Of a DNA stretch of 64,000 nucleotides, positions 46,307 through 56,247 are shown piece after piece (position 1 is the first letter of the stretch; each line of letters opens with the position of its first letter). Made by a program: the position numbers and the translations under genes. The notes beneath the pieces are model-generated. The model searched no databases. It had not been told where the DNA came from and saw only the letters and a list, made by a program, of their open reading frames with translations. This DNA comes from Saccharothrix sp. NRRL B-16314 (lineage in GTDB: Bacteria; Actinomycetota; Actinomycetes; Mycobacteriales; Pseudonocardiaceae), in contig NZ_JNXC01000014.1 of assembly GCF_000716595.1 (NCBI RefSeq), positions 89,801 to 153,800 on the forward strand, in the 5' to 3' direction.

Positions 46307-47302
46307 TCAGACGGATCGCTTGCGCAGCCACCACAGCGACAGCGTGATCAACAGGCACGCCGCCGCCGCGAACAAGCCGAACTCGATGAACTGGAACGGC
46401 CAGAACCGGTCACCGGGGTGCACCAGGTTCGCCGGCCCGACGATCCCGTGTTCCGCCAAGCACCGCTGGAAGGTGTCAGGACTGCCCGACCCTGGCCGAC
46501 CGTTGCAAAGCCCGATGACTTCCTGCGTCACCGAGCGGTCCTCGATGAAGCGGCCGTCCCGGTCACCCCACCCGGAGGCGAGGCTCCACCGACCGGGATC
46601 GGTGGGACGGCCGTTGGAGCCCGCGAACGAACCGACGGACACCACCGGGGTCATGTAGTCCGGGCGCGCGAAGGTCCGCACCGCGTACACCGCGCCCACC
46701 ACGCCGAGGAGCGTCACCGCCATCGCCGGCAGGCTGCGCCGCAGCACCAACCCGGCCGTGATGCCGAGCGCCACCGCGAACAGCGTGTAGCCGATCAGCG
46801 CCACGGGCTGCACCTCGAAGTACGTGGGCTGCAGGCGTTTCCACGTCTCCAGCGGATCGGGCCGGGCCTCCGCTGCCCACCACTGGGCACCACCGAGCAG
46901 CGCCGCGCCGGCCACCGTCGCCGCCAAGACCACCGCGAGGCGGGTGGCGAACCACCGCCGGAGGCCGATCGACTGGCCCTGCACCAGCAGGTGCGTGCGC
47001 TGTTCCCATTCCCGCGCGATCATCGGCGCCCCGACGAAGGCGCCGGCCAGCACGGCGAAGCCGAGAGTCGCGGCGTGAGTGGAGTCGTGCCAGAACTGCA
47101 GCTTCCCGCGCAGGTCCCAGTAGTGGTCGTTGACCGCGCATATGCTGCCGGGACCGTTGGGCCAACAGTCGAGGGTGACTCCGACGTCGGACGCCAGCAC
47201 CAGTCGGACGTGGAGGTAGACCAGCACCGCGATCAAGACCGCGGCGTACGCGGCCAAGGAGAGCAGGACGGCGCGCTGCTGCCGCCAGGCGACCCAGATC
47301 AC
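46307..47302 (-). CDS. ABC exporter permease of GntR-linked system
   Basis: 331 aa with six or seven helices: the N-terminal WVAWRQQRAVLLSLAAYAAV, AATLGFAVLAGAFVGAPMIA followed by REWEQRTHLLVQGQSI (typical of ABC-2/YtrC-like permeases), and a C-terminal anchor LFAAAACLLITLSLWWLRKR. A long extracellular loop before the last helix contains two Cys (VIGLCNGRPG and FQRCLAEHG). ATG start overlapping the ATPase stop by 4 bp. Together with the ATPase and GntR regulator this resembles the YtrABC-type systems induced by cell-wall-active antibiotics. Confidence 0.88.
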   Translation of the reverse strand: MIWVAWRQQRAVLLSLAAYAAVLIAVLVYLHVRLVLASDVGVTLDCWPNGPGSICAVNDHYWDLRGKLQFWHDSTHAATLGFAVLAGAFVGAPMIAREWEQRTHLLVQGQSIGLRRWFATRLAVVLAATVAGAALLGGAQWWAAEARPDPLETWKRLQPTYFEVQPVALIGYTLFAVALGITAGLVLRRSLPAMAVTLLGVVGAVYAVRTFARPDYMTPVVSVGSFAGSNGRPTDPGRWSLASGWGDRDGRFIEDRSVTQEVIGLCNGRPGSGSPDTFQRCLAEHGIVGPANLVHPGDRFWPFQFIEFGLFAAAACLLITLSLWWLRKRSV

Positions 47303-48120
47303 GCCGCCTCCCCGGCTCGCAGGTACCCCACGACGAGCTCGTTCAACGCGGGTGCGCTCGCCTCGGGCAAGTCCGGTGGACCGACCAGCCGCAGCAACGC
47401 GGTGATCTGGCGCTCGCCCTCCCGTGACGTCACCACCTCGTGGTCGCCGAAGTCCGCACCACGGGCCGCGACCACCACGCGGTGACCCTCGACCAGTTCG
47501 TCCACGTCACCCGCCAGCCGCACGCCGCCCTGGTCGAGCAGCAGCAGGTGGTCGCACACACCCTCCAGTTCGGCCAGCACGTGTGACGACAGCACCACGG
47601 TCAGCCCGGTCTCGGCGACCGCGACCATGAGTGCCCGCGTGGTCGTCTCCCGCGCCACGGGGTCCATTTCGGACAGTGGCTCGTCGAGCAACAGCACCTG
47701 CGGCCGACGGGCCAGCGCGAGCGCCAGCGCGAGCCGGGCGCGGTGCCCGCCGGACAGGCTGCCGACCTTGGCGTCCGACGACAACCGGGCCTCGCCGACG
47801 AGCTGTTCGGCGTACTCCTGGTCCCAGGAAGCGTTGGTGGACCGACCGAAGCGCAGCATCTCGGCCACCGTGAAGGCGCGGTACAGCGGTTTCTCCTGCG
47901 CGACGAACCCGACCTCGCCGCCCACCTCGACCACACCCTCGGTCGGCCGCTGCAACCCGGCGGCGAGCCGCAGCAACGTGCTCTTGCCCGCGCCGTTCGC
48001 CCCGACCAGCGCGGTCACCGTGCCGGGCGCCAGCTCGAACGTGCAGTCGCGCAGCGCCCAACCGCGCCGGTACCGCACACCCAGGCCGTTCGCGCGCACG
48101 GCGAACCCAACGTCCAACAC
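47299..48120 (-). CDS. ABC exporter ATP-binding protein of GntR-linked system
   Basis: 273 aa. Walker A GANGAGKSTLL, signature LSGGHRARLALALALA, Walker B VLLLDEPLSEMDPVARE, switch His VVLSSHVLAEL. The N-terminal RYRRGWALRDCTFELAPGTV is typical of YtrB/CcmA-type ATPases. It starts at GTG 48120, 32 bp after the GntR stop, and overlaps the permease start. Energises the adjacent permease. Confidence 0.94.
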   Translation of the reverse strand: MLDVGFAVRANGLGVRYRRGWALRDCTFELAPGTVTALVGANGAGKSTLLRLAAGLQRPTEGVVEVGGEVGFVAQEKPLYRAFTVAEMLRFGRSTNASWDQEYAEQLVGEARLSSDAKVGSLSGGHRARLALALALARRPQVLLLDEPLSEMDPVARETTTRALMVAVAETGLTVVLSSHVLAELEGVCDHLLLLDQGGVRLAGDVDELVEGHRVVVAARGADFGDHEVVTSREGERQITALLRLVGPPDLPEASAPALNELVVGYLRAGEAA

Positions 48121-48152
48121 CCACTACCCCCCACGTTTGACGAAAAGACGGA

Positions 48153-48530
48153 TCAGAAGCGCTTGTCCAGAACGGAGCGGAACAACGCCTCGACGTCGTC
48201 CCGGCCCATGCCGAGCTCGCGGGCGCGGTCCATCCACTCCAGCAGGTCGCCGCGCAACGGCGAGTCCTCGGCCACTCCCGGCGTCGCCAGGGAACGGCGC
48301 ACGAACGTGCCCAGCCCCGGCCGGGGCTCGACCAGTCCCTCGCGCTCCAGCTCGCGGTACGCCTTGAGCACGGTGTTCGGGTTGATGCCCGTCTGCGCCA
48401 CCACATCCTTGGCGGTGGGGAGCCGGTCGCCGACGCCGAGCACCCCGAGCCGGAGTGCCTGTTTCACCTGGTGCACGAGTTGCAGGTAGGTGGACACACC
48501 GGACCGGCGGTCGATCCGGAACTCGATCAC
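48153..48530 (-). CDS. GntR-family regulator, YtrA subfamily
   Basis: 125 aa: winged helix (STYLQLVHQVKQALRLGVLG, VGDRLPTAKDVVAQTGINPN, TVLKAYRELEREGLVEPRPG) and a short C-terminal dimerisation tail, the YtrA type, which usually represses a linked ABC exporter. GTG 48530 is preferred because GGAAGGG lies six bases upstream and the protein starts at the family N-terminus; a GTG at 48545 would fall inside the operator. A 22-bp palindrome lies 10 bp before the start. Confidence 0.93.
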   Translation of the reverse strand: MIEFRIDRRSGVSTYLQLVHQVKQALRLGVLGVGDRLPTAKDVVAQTGINPNTVLKAYRELEREGLVEPRPGLGTFVRRSLATPGVAEDSPLRGDLLEWMDRARELGMGRDDVEALFRSVLDKRF

Positions 48531-48539
48531 CTTCCACCC

Positions 48540-48561
48540 TTCCACTAACTGATTAGTGGAA
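48540..48561. promoter_or_regulatory. GntR (YtrA-type) operator palindrome
   Basis: TTCCACTAA-CTGA-TTAGTGGAA, 9-bp arms, 22 bp in all, immediately upstream of the GntR gene. A near-identical copy precedes the GT87 gene at 46210-46231, and I found no others in the window. Autoregulation of the GntR-ABC operon is expected. Confidence 0.8.
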
Positions 48562-48626
48562 CCACTGTGGCGGTGCGGGCCGCGTCCTGTCAAACCGGGG
48601 TAGGACGCGGCGCGGCGGCCGAGTGG

Positions 48627-49424
48627 CTACGCGCGGGTGCGACCGACGTAGACGTTGCGCGCCCGGTAGAGCGTGTCCGAGGTCGGGCCGGACGAGCCGG
48701 ACGAACCCTCCATCTGGAGGTTGATGATGATCCACATGGGTTTGCCGACGAAGTTCGCGCCCCGGTGCTGGCCGACCCACGTGCCGTCGAGGTAGTAGTG
48801 GATGTCCACGTCCGTGGCGCTGACCTTCGCGATCCACGCCCGGTAGGTGTGCCACGAGCCGGGGCTCGACACCGACCGGATGGTGTTCGACCACCCGCCG
48901 GAGGCGTTCTTGTAGGTGTTGAACCAGTTCCGGGCGTCACCCTTGTACTCCAGGATGTCGCTCTCCGGCGGCCACGAGTTGGCGCCGGTGAGCCAGAACG
49001 CGGGCCACGTGCCGCGCGCCGACGGCGCCTGGAACTCGCCCCGGACCTCCCAGTTCGGGAACTGGTCGTCGACCAGCACGTGCTGCTTGGCGTGCACCGC
49101 GCCGGAGTGGTAGCGGATCGGCAGGTACGGGTCCGCCGAGCTGTTGCCCTCGTTCCAGTTGATCCGGGTCGCCTTGAGGACGAGCGTCGACCCTTCGAGG
49201 TAGACGTGGTTGTGGTCGGTCGGGCTCGCGTACATGCGTGCCGTGCCGTTGTGGTCGGAACCCCACGGGTAGCGGTAGTTCCAGGCCGATTCCAGCGTGC
49301 CGTAGTTCGCGAACGAACCGTTGATGACGGTCTCCCAGGTGGCCGCCTCGGCGAGCCGGGGCGTGCCGAGCGCGGCCAGTCCCGCGCCGCCTGCCACCAG
49401 GAAACCACGTCGACTCAGTGTCAC
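48627..49424 (-). CDS. Secreted GH16 endo-beta-glucanase-type hydrolase
   Basis: 265 aa. Tat signal peptide with SRRGFLVAGGAGLAALG, cleaved about residue 27. Catalytic GH16 motif E154-S-D156-I-L-E159 in WPPESDILEY: E154 nucleophile, E159 acid/base. Concanavalin-type strands follow (WNYRYPWGSDHNG, QHVLVDDQFPNWEVRGEF, VDIHYYLDGTWVG). The enzyme should cleave a beta-glucan, galactan or agar-like polymer; subfamily not determined. GTG 49424 is chosen because it begins the Tat signal, with AGGAAAGGG upstream. Confidence 0.92.
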   Translation of the reverse strand: MTLSRRGFLVAGGAGLAALGTPRLAEAATWETVINGSFANYGTLESAWNYRYPWGSDHNGTARMYASPTDHNHVYLEGSTLVLKATRINWNEGNSSADPYLPIRYHSGAVHAKQHVLVDDQFPNWEVRGEFQAPSARGTWPAFWLTGANSWPPESDILEYKGDARNWFNTYKNASGGWSNTIRSVSSPGSWHTYRAWIAKVSATDVDIHYYLDGTWVGQHRGANFVGKPMWIIINLQMEGSSGSSGPTSDTLYRARNVYVGRTRA

Positions 49425-49556
49425 GGGAAAGCCCTTTCCTCGACGACGTTGACGAGGCGGCGGCGCTCTCGAACGTAGAGATCGGCCGGGCCGCGCGTCA
49501 ACGGGTCCGGGCGCAATCGAGCTGAACGGCGCGCCGCGACCTGCGATGATCTGCCG

Positions 49557-49979
49557 GTGTCCGATGAGAGCACCAGTGACCCGGCATGCCGGCGGTGTGG
49601 TCGGCCCGTGCGGCTGAGCCGGGACCACTACGAGACGTTCGAGCGGATGCACTACGTGTGCTTCCACTACGAGTTCGAGCACGGCATGACCGACGAGGAC
49701 GCGGACCCCGACGAGGACTGCGGTGTCCCCGGTTGTCCCTCGGCATCGGCGGTACGGCACAAGGAGCGATTGGTGGGGACGGTCCGGGAGTTGCGGGTGG
49801 ACTGGTCGGAAGGGGCGCCCGTGAACTGGGAGAACCGCACGCTTCCGGACTACCTGACGGCGTTGGCCTCCTGGCTGGACGACTGCGAGGGCTACTACGC
49901 CGACCGCAGCGTCCCGGTCCCGTGGAACGGCTGGGAGGTCGTTCGGGACGCGATGCGCGCGGCAACGGTCTACGAGTAG
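49557..49979 (+). CDS. Hypothetical protein with CxxC zinc-binding N-terminus
   Basis: 140 aa, acidic, soluble. The N-terminus has CRRCGRPVRLS, and a second Cys pair lies in EDCGVPGCPS, which together could hold a zinc ion. The C-terminal half (NRTLPDYLTALASWLDDCEG, YYADRSVPV, WEVVRDAMRAATVYE) is of the kind I associate with DUF7660, from memory. ATG 49557. Function unknown; it stands alone. Confidence 0.78.
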   Translation: MSDESTSDPACRRCGRPVRLSRDHYETFERMHYVCFHYEFEHGMTDEDADPDEDCGVPGCPSASAVRHKERLVGTVRELRVDWSEGAPVNWENRTLPDYLTALASWLDDCEGYYADRSVPVPWNGWEVVRDAMRAATVYE

Positions 49980-50025
49980 GGAAGTGGCCGCCCCGGCAGC
50001 GGCCTTCTCGAGGGCGGCGGGCCGT

Positions 50026-50598
50026 TCAGTAGTGGCGGATGCCTGCCGACAGCGTCCGGGCCCAGGGCGCGTCGACCCGGTCCGCGTCCACCGCCACCAC
50101 CAGGTGGCACAACATGCCCTTGGCGAAGAAGTCCTGCACCTCGGCTTCGCTGCCGCCGGACACGCCCCGCACGTACTCGACCGTCCGGGCGTACCCGCGC
50201 TGGACGACCTCGCGCACGGACGGTTCCGAGACCGCCGCGCACTGGGCGTGCATCTGGACCAGCAGCAGGGTGTTCTCCTCGGAGATCAACCGCGCGTACG
50301 CGTCGCCCATCGCGTCGAGGACCGCTTCCGGCGTGCTGCCCTTGGCACCTGCGACACCGTCGGCGAGGCTTTCCCTGATCCGCGCGAAGCAGTGCTCCAC
50401 CACGGACAGGAACAGGGCCTCCTTGTCCGGGAAGAGCCGGTAGACGTAGGCCTGGGAGATGCCGGCGGACTTGGCGACCTCGCCGGTGGTGGTGCCGTAG
50501 TAGCCGCGGGCGGCGAACGCGCCCAGGGCGGTCCGCAGGACGGTGTCGCGGCGTTCCTCGGCGGTGGAGAGGCGGCGCTCGCCGGGTGCTCCTGGCAT
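50026..50598 (-). CDS. TetR-family regulator
   Basis: 190 aa. The HTH is GYYGTTTGEVAKSAGISQAY followed by VYRLFPDKEALFLSVV. The C-terminal ligand domain has several Cys and Met residues (LLLVQMHAQCAAVSE) but no recognised ligand motif. A palindromic 24-bp site abuts its ATG. It is divergent from the beta-helix lipoprotein gene (84 bp), which may be its target along with itself. Confidence 0.92.
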   Translation of the reverse strand: MPGAPGERRLSTAEERRDTVLRTALGAFAARGYYGTTTGEVAKSAGISQAYVYRLFPDKEALFLSVVEHCFARIRESLADGVAGAKGSTPEAVLDAMGDAYARLISEENTLLLVQMHAQCAAVSEPSVREVVQRGYARTVEYVRGVSGGSEAEVQDFFAKGMLCHLVVAVDADRVDAPWARTLSAGIRHY

Positions 50599-50622
50599 AG
50601 GTGTAATTAGTCACTCACACCT
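50599..50622. promoter_or_regulatory. Candidate TetR operator
   Basis: AGGTGT (50599-50604) and ACACCT (50617-50622) flank a 12-bp A/T-rich centre (AATTAGTCACTC) in which further positions match symmetrically. It starts at the base next to the TetR start codon, fitting autorepression. Confidence 0.5.
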
Positions 50623-50681
50623 CGCCGGCTGTCAAGCCGACGCGTTCACCGCCACCGACCGCACCGGCTAGGGTCCTGCGC

Positions 50682-51821
50682 ATGTTCCGTGGTGCGCTGG
50701 TCGTGGTCCTCCTCCTGACGGCGGGGTGCACGTCGCCTCCGGTCGCCGAACCGCTCACCTCCACCCCGAGCACCACGACCACTTCGACCACCACCGCTCC
50801 CACCACGACCGCCGTTCCCACCACCGCTCCGTCCTCGCGCACGCGGGCCACCGCTCCACCGGCGGGCAACCCGACCGGCGGAGCGCCCGTGCCGCCCGAG
50901 GCCGCCGCCGTGGACACCTCCCGCCCCACCCGCGTGATCGGCAACGGCACGCCCGCGAGCTGCACGTCCCAAGCCGTGGTGACAGCGGTGGCCGGTGGCG
51001 GGATCATCACGTTCGACTGCGGACCGGACCCGGTGACCGTCACCATGACGTCGACCGCGCAGGTCCGCAACGACGCGTCGCCCGAGGTCGTGCTGGACGG
51101 CGGGGGACTGGTCACCCTCAGCGGAGCCGGTCAGCGCCGCGTCCTCTACCAGAACACGTGCGACGCGCTGCTGGGCATCACCACGTCCCACTGCCAGGAC
51201 CAGGACCACCCGCGACTGACCATCCAGAACATCACGCTGGCGGACGGCAACTCGGCCGGTGCGGCGGAGGGCGGCGGCGCGGTCTTCGTGCGCGGCGGGC
51301 GGGTGAAGGTGGTGAACTCCGCGTTCCTGCGCAACAGGTGCGACCAGAACGGACCGGACCTCGGCGGCGCGGGGATGCGCGTGCTCAGCCAGTCGGCGAA
51401 CGAGCCGGTGTTCGTGGTCGGCAGCACCTTCGACGGGGGCACGTGCGCGAACGGCGGCGCGGTGAGCAGCATCGGCGTGTCCTGGGTGGTGCTGAACAGC
51501 CTGCTGCGCAACAACTCCGCTGTGGGCCGCGGTGCCAACCCCGCCCGTCCCGGCACCCCCGGCGGCGGCAGCGGCGGCGCCATCTACGCCGACGGCAACA
51601 CCTTCACGGTCCGGATCGCCGGAAGTGTCGTGGAGGACAACAAGGCCAACGAGGGCGGCGGCGCGGTGTTCTTCGTCAGCAACGACCGCACCGGCACGAT
51701 GGCGGTGGAGTCCTCCACCCTGCGGCGCAACCCCAGCGCCGGCTTCGAGACACCCGGCTACAAGGGCATCTTCTTCCTCGGCGCGGCCGACCCGACGGTC
51801 ATCGCCTCCACCATCGGGTAG
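50682..51821 (+). CDS. Right-handed parallel beta-helix lipoprotein
   Basis: 379 aa. Lipobox LLLTAGC at the N-terminus, a Thr/Ser/Pro-rich linker of about 60 residues for reaching through the cell wall, then a beta-helix core with the repeated turns typical of pectate-lyase-like folds (LTIQNITLADGNSAGAAEGG, NEPVFVVGSTFDGGTCANGG, RIAGSVVEDNKANEGGGAVF). Six Cys in the mature part could form disulfides. No catalytic residues are recognisable; binding or degradation of polysaccharide is possible. ATG 50682. Confidence 0.86.
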   Translation: MFRGALVVVLLLTAGCTSPPVAEPLTSTPSTTTTSTTTAPTTTAVPTTAPSSRTRATAPPAGNPTGGAPVPPEAAAVDTSRPTRVIGNGTPASCTSQAVVTAVAGGGIITFDCGPDPVTVTMTSTAQVRNDASPEVVLDGGGLVTLSGAGQRRVLYQNTCDALLGITTSHCQDQDHPRLTIQNITLADGNSAGAAEGGGAVFVRGGRVKVVNSAFLRNRCDQNGPDLGGAGMRVLSQSANEPVFVVGSTFDGGTCANGGAVSSIGVSWVVLNSLLRNNSAVGRGANPARPGTPGGGSGGAIYADGNTFTVRIAGSVVEDNKANEGGGAVFFVSNDRTGTMAVESSTLRRNPSAGFETPGYKGIFFLGAADPTVIASTIG

Positions 51822-51861
51822 CGCGCCGCCCACGGTCCAGCGGACGCGTCAAGCCCGGTAG

Positions 51862-53268
<1,407 letters not shown>

Positions 53269-53284
53269 GACCGCTGCACCACCG

Positions 53285-53317
53285 AGTGGCCCCACCCGCG
53301 ATCCGGGTGGGGCCACT
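53285..53317 (+). terminator. Very strong hairpin terminator after protease gene
   Basis: GTGGCCCCACCC (53286-53297) pairs with GGGTGGGGCCAC (53305-53316), extended by an A-T pair outside and a G-C inside, leaving a 5-nt loop. It is the longest perfect stem seen in the window. It isolates the protease from the FAD oxidoreductase operon. Confidence 0.9.
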
Positions 53318-53398
53318 TCGGCGTTCGGGCACGGGGACGCACCGCCGGACGCGCGACAGGAGGTGCCATCGGCTGACGATCACTGCCACAGTGGTCGG

Positions 53399-54697
53399 AT
53401 GACGCATGCGGTGGTGCTGGGCGCGAGCATGGGCGGGTTGCTGGCGGCGCGGGCGTTGGCCGGGGTGTACGACCGGGTCACCGTGGTCGAGCGGGACGCG
53501 TTGCCGGCGGACGTGGGCCACCGCCGCGGTGTGCCGCAGGACAGGCACTTCCACACCATCCTGCGGCGCGGTGCGCAGGTGCTCGACCAGATGTTCCCCG
53601 GCCTGACGAACGACCTGGTGGCGGCAGGCGCGCAGCGGGTGGGCTTCCTCGACGAGGCCCGATTCGTGTTGTCCGGCCACGAGTTGGCGCGCGTGGTGAC
53701 CGGCGCGTCGGACATCCAGGCGACCCGGCCGATGCTGGAGGGCGCGGTCCGGGCTCGGGTCGCGAACCACCCCGGTGTGCGGATCGTGCCGGGGTGCGAC
53801 GTGGCCGGGCCGATCGTCGACCGCGGACGCGTGACCGGGGTGCGGGTCGTCCTCGACGGCGCGGACGGCGTGCTGGAGGCCGACCTCGTGGTGGACGCGA
53901 TGGGGCGTTACGGGCGTGCGCGGGCGTGGTTGACGGCCATGGGGTTCGACACGCCCGACGAGGACCGGATCGACGTGGACATGATGTACGTCAGCCGACT
54001 GGTGCGGCTGGTGGAACCGTTCCGGGACAAGCTCGTGCTGGTCGGCCCGGTGCCCGGCCGGCCGTCCGGGTTGGCGTTCGCCGCGCAGGAGGACGACCGG
54101 TGGATGGTCACCGTCGTCGGCATGGCGGGCGACCACCCGCCGACCGACGAGGCCGCCTACGCCGCCTTCGTCGAACGGGCCGCGCCGCCCGACGTGCACG
54201 ACGCCATCGTCACCGCCGAACCGCTCGGCCCGTTCCGCTCGCACCGGTTCCCGGCCAGCCTGCGCCGTCGCTACGAGCGGCTGCGGCGGTTCCCGCCGGG
54301 TCTGCTCGTCTTCGGTGACGCGCTGTGCAGCTTCAACCCGATCTACGGCCAGGGCATGACCGTCGCGGCGCTGGAGGCCGAGGCGTTGCGGCGGTGCCTG
54401 CGGGACGGCGAGCACGACCTGGCCCTCAAGTTCTTCCGCGCCGCGGCCGGGATCACGGACCCGGCGTGGCAGCTGAACGCGGTCGCGGACCTGGCGCTGC
54501 CGGAGATCGACGGCCGGCGCACGCCGTCCACCAGGGTGCTCAACCGGTACGTCGCCCGGCTGCACCGCGTCGCCGCGCACGATCCCGTGGTCGCCGGCGC
54601 GTTCGCCCGCACGATCGGACTGATCGACCCGCCGTCCTCGCTCACGCGTCCGGGTGTGCTGGCCCGGGTGATCGTCGGGGGACTGCGCCGGCGCTGA
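53399..54697 (+). CDS. FAD-dependent oxidoreductase (aromatic-ring hydroxylase-like)
   Basis: 432 aa. Rossmann motif AVVLGASMGGLLAARALAG at the start, RHFHTILRRGAQVLDQMFPG (His-containing substrate segment), and the FAD motif GDALCSFNPIYGQGMTVAAL. This is an uncharacterised flavoprotein group related to halogenases and geranylgeranyl reductases. ATG 53399 is used; a GTG at 53363 is in frame and lies close to an AGGAGG, so the start is uncertain. The histidine kinase gene begins 30 bp after its stop on the same strand. Confidence 0.88.
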   Translation: MTHAVVLGASMGGLLAARALAGVYDRVTVVERDALPADVGHRRGVPQDRHFHTILRRGAQVLDQMFPGLTNDLVAAGAQRVGFLDEARFVLSGHELARVVTGASDIQATRPMLEGAVRARVANHPGVRIVPGCDVAGPIVDRGRVTGVRVVLDGADGVLEADLVVDAMGRYGRARAWLTAMGFDTPDEDRIDVDMMYVSRLVRLVEPFRDKLVLVGPVPGRPSGLAFAAQEDDRWMVTVVGMAGDHPPTDEAAYAAFVERAAPPDVHDAIVTAEPLGPFRSHRFPASLRRRYERLRRFPPGLLVFGDALCSFNPIYGQGMTVAALEAEALRRCLRDGEHDLALKFFRAAAGITDPAWQLNAVADLALPEIDGRRTPSTRVLNRYVARLHRVAAHDPVVAGAFARTIGLIDPPSSLTRPGVLARVIVGGLRRR

Positions 54698-54726
54698 GCC
54701 GACCGCCGGACGGCTACCTTGGGCGC

Positions 54727-56247
54727 ATGTTGCTGTCCGCGGTGAGCGCGGTCTACGTGATCGCGGGGGTGATCAGCCGCCGGGTGCAGCCGCGCAACCG
54801 GACCGGGGTGCTGTTCGTGCTCGTCGGGATCGGCTGGGAGCTCAACTACCTGGTCCGCGACCAGTCGTCGTTCCTGCCGATGCTGGCGGCGAACGCCTGG
54901 CCCGCGGTGCTCGGCCACGCGCTGGTGGCGTTCCCGACGGGCAGGCTGCGCACGCTGCCGCGGCGGCTGGTCGTGGCCGCCGGGTACGGCGAGAGCGTCC
55001 TGCTGAACGTGGCGTTCGAGTACGAGGGCGAGCCTTGGGGCGCCGCGGTCGTCGCCGCCGAGACGCCCATGACGGCTGTGATCGGTGGCGTGATGCTGGC
55101 GCTCCAGTCGTACCGCTGGCGGTGCAGCAGCATGGCGCAGCGCCGGACCCTCACGTCGATGCTCGGCGCGACCGCGGTGGCGATCATCGTGTTCGTCGTG
55201 TGGGAGCCGGTCGAGCGCGCGGGCCTCAACCCGCCCGCCGTGGTGCTGGTCCTGGCGTTGAGCGGCATCCCGTTCGCCTACCTCGCCGGGCTGATGCGCC
55301 GCCGGATGGACCGCGGCGCGCTGGCCGACCTGGTGGTGCGGCTCAGCGGTGACAGCCGGCCGGCGGGGGTGCGCGAGGCGTTGGCCGCGACGCTGCACGA
55401 CCCGGGCCTGCGCGTCGCGTACTGGGTCGCCGAGCAGGAGGAGTACGTGGACGCGGACGGACACCCGGTGGCGCTGGATTCCGCGCACACCAGGGTGGAC
55501 CGGGGCGGTGTGCCGGTCGCCGTGCTGCTGCACGACCCGGTGCTGGACCTGGAACTCGTGGACGCCGCTTGTGCCGCCGTCGGCCTGGCGCTGGAGAACG
55601 AACGGCTCACCGCCGAGCTGCGCGCGAAGGTCCGGCAGCTGGGCGAGTCGCGGGCGAAGGTGTTGCGCGCGGCCGAGGACGAGCGCCGCCGGCTGGAGCG
55701 GGACCTGCACGACGGCGTCCAGCAGCGGTTGCTGTCCGTGGCGATGACGTTGGGGCTGGCGGAGACCGTGCCGCCGGAACGCGGGCGGGTGCTCGTGGCC
55801 GAGGCCAAGCAGGCGGTGCTGGCGACCATCGACGACGTGCGCGCGGTGTGCCACGGCATCCACCCGCCGGTGCTCGCCGAACGGGGCCTGCACGGGGCGG
55901 TGCGCGAGCTGACGGCGTTGGCCGAGCCCAGGGTGGACCTGACCCTCGACCTGCCCGACCCCGTGCCGCCGCTGGTGGAGACGACGGCGTACTACGTGGT
56001 GGCCGAGGCGTTGGCGAACGTCACGAAGCACGCCGACGCGACCCGCACGAAAGTCGTGATCACCGGTGGTGGCGGCAGGCTGGTGGTGCGGGTGGACGAC
56101 GACGGGTGCGGTGGAGCGGATCCGGAGCAGGGCTCGGGGTTGCGCGGTCTGGGTGAACGGGTGGAAGCGAACGGGGGGACGATGCGGGTGGTCAGTGCGG
56201 AGTCAGAGGGCACGAGCGTGCGGGTGGTGCTCCCGTGCGGGTCGTGA
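54727..56247 (+). CDS. Sensor histidine kinase, NarL/DesK type (HisKA_3)
   Basis: 506 aa. About six N-terminal helices form the sensor, followed by a GAF-like stretch (RVAYWVAEQEEYVDADG). The dimerisation helix carries the phospho-acceptor His in ERRRLERDLHDGVQQRLLSV, and the HATPase has EALANVTKHADAT and DDGCGG...GSGLRGLGERV. Typical of two-component systems responding to membrane or small-molecule signals; the stimulus is not evident. ATG 54727; the response-regulator start lies inside its end (13-bp overlap). Confidence 0.93.
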   Translation: MLLSAVSAVYVIAGVISRRVQPRNRTGVLFVLVGIGWELNYLVRDQSSFLPMLAANAWPAVLGHALVAFPTGRLRTLPRRLVVAAGYGESVLLNVAFEYEGEPWGAAVVAAETPMTAVIGGVMLALQSYRWRCSSMAQRRTLTSMLGATAVAIIVFVVWEPVERAGLNPPAVVLVLALSGIPFAYLAGLMRRRMDRGALADLVVRLSGDSRPAGVREALAATLHDPGLRVAYWVAEQEEYVDADGHPVALDSAHTRVDRGGVPVAVLLHDPVLDLELVDAACAAVGLALENERLTAELRAKVRQLGESRAKVLRAAEDERRRLERDLHDGVQQRLLSVAMTLGLAETVPPERGRVLVAEAKQAVLATIDDVRAVCHGIHPPVLAERGLHGAVRELTALAEPRVDLTLDLPDPVPPLVETTAYYVVAEALANVTKHADATRTKVVITGGGGRLVVRVDDDGCGGADPEQGSGLRGLGERVEANGGTMRVVSAESEGTSVRVVLPCGS

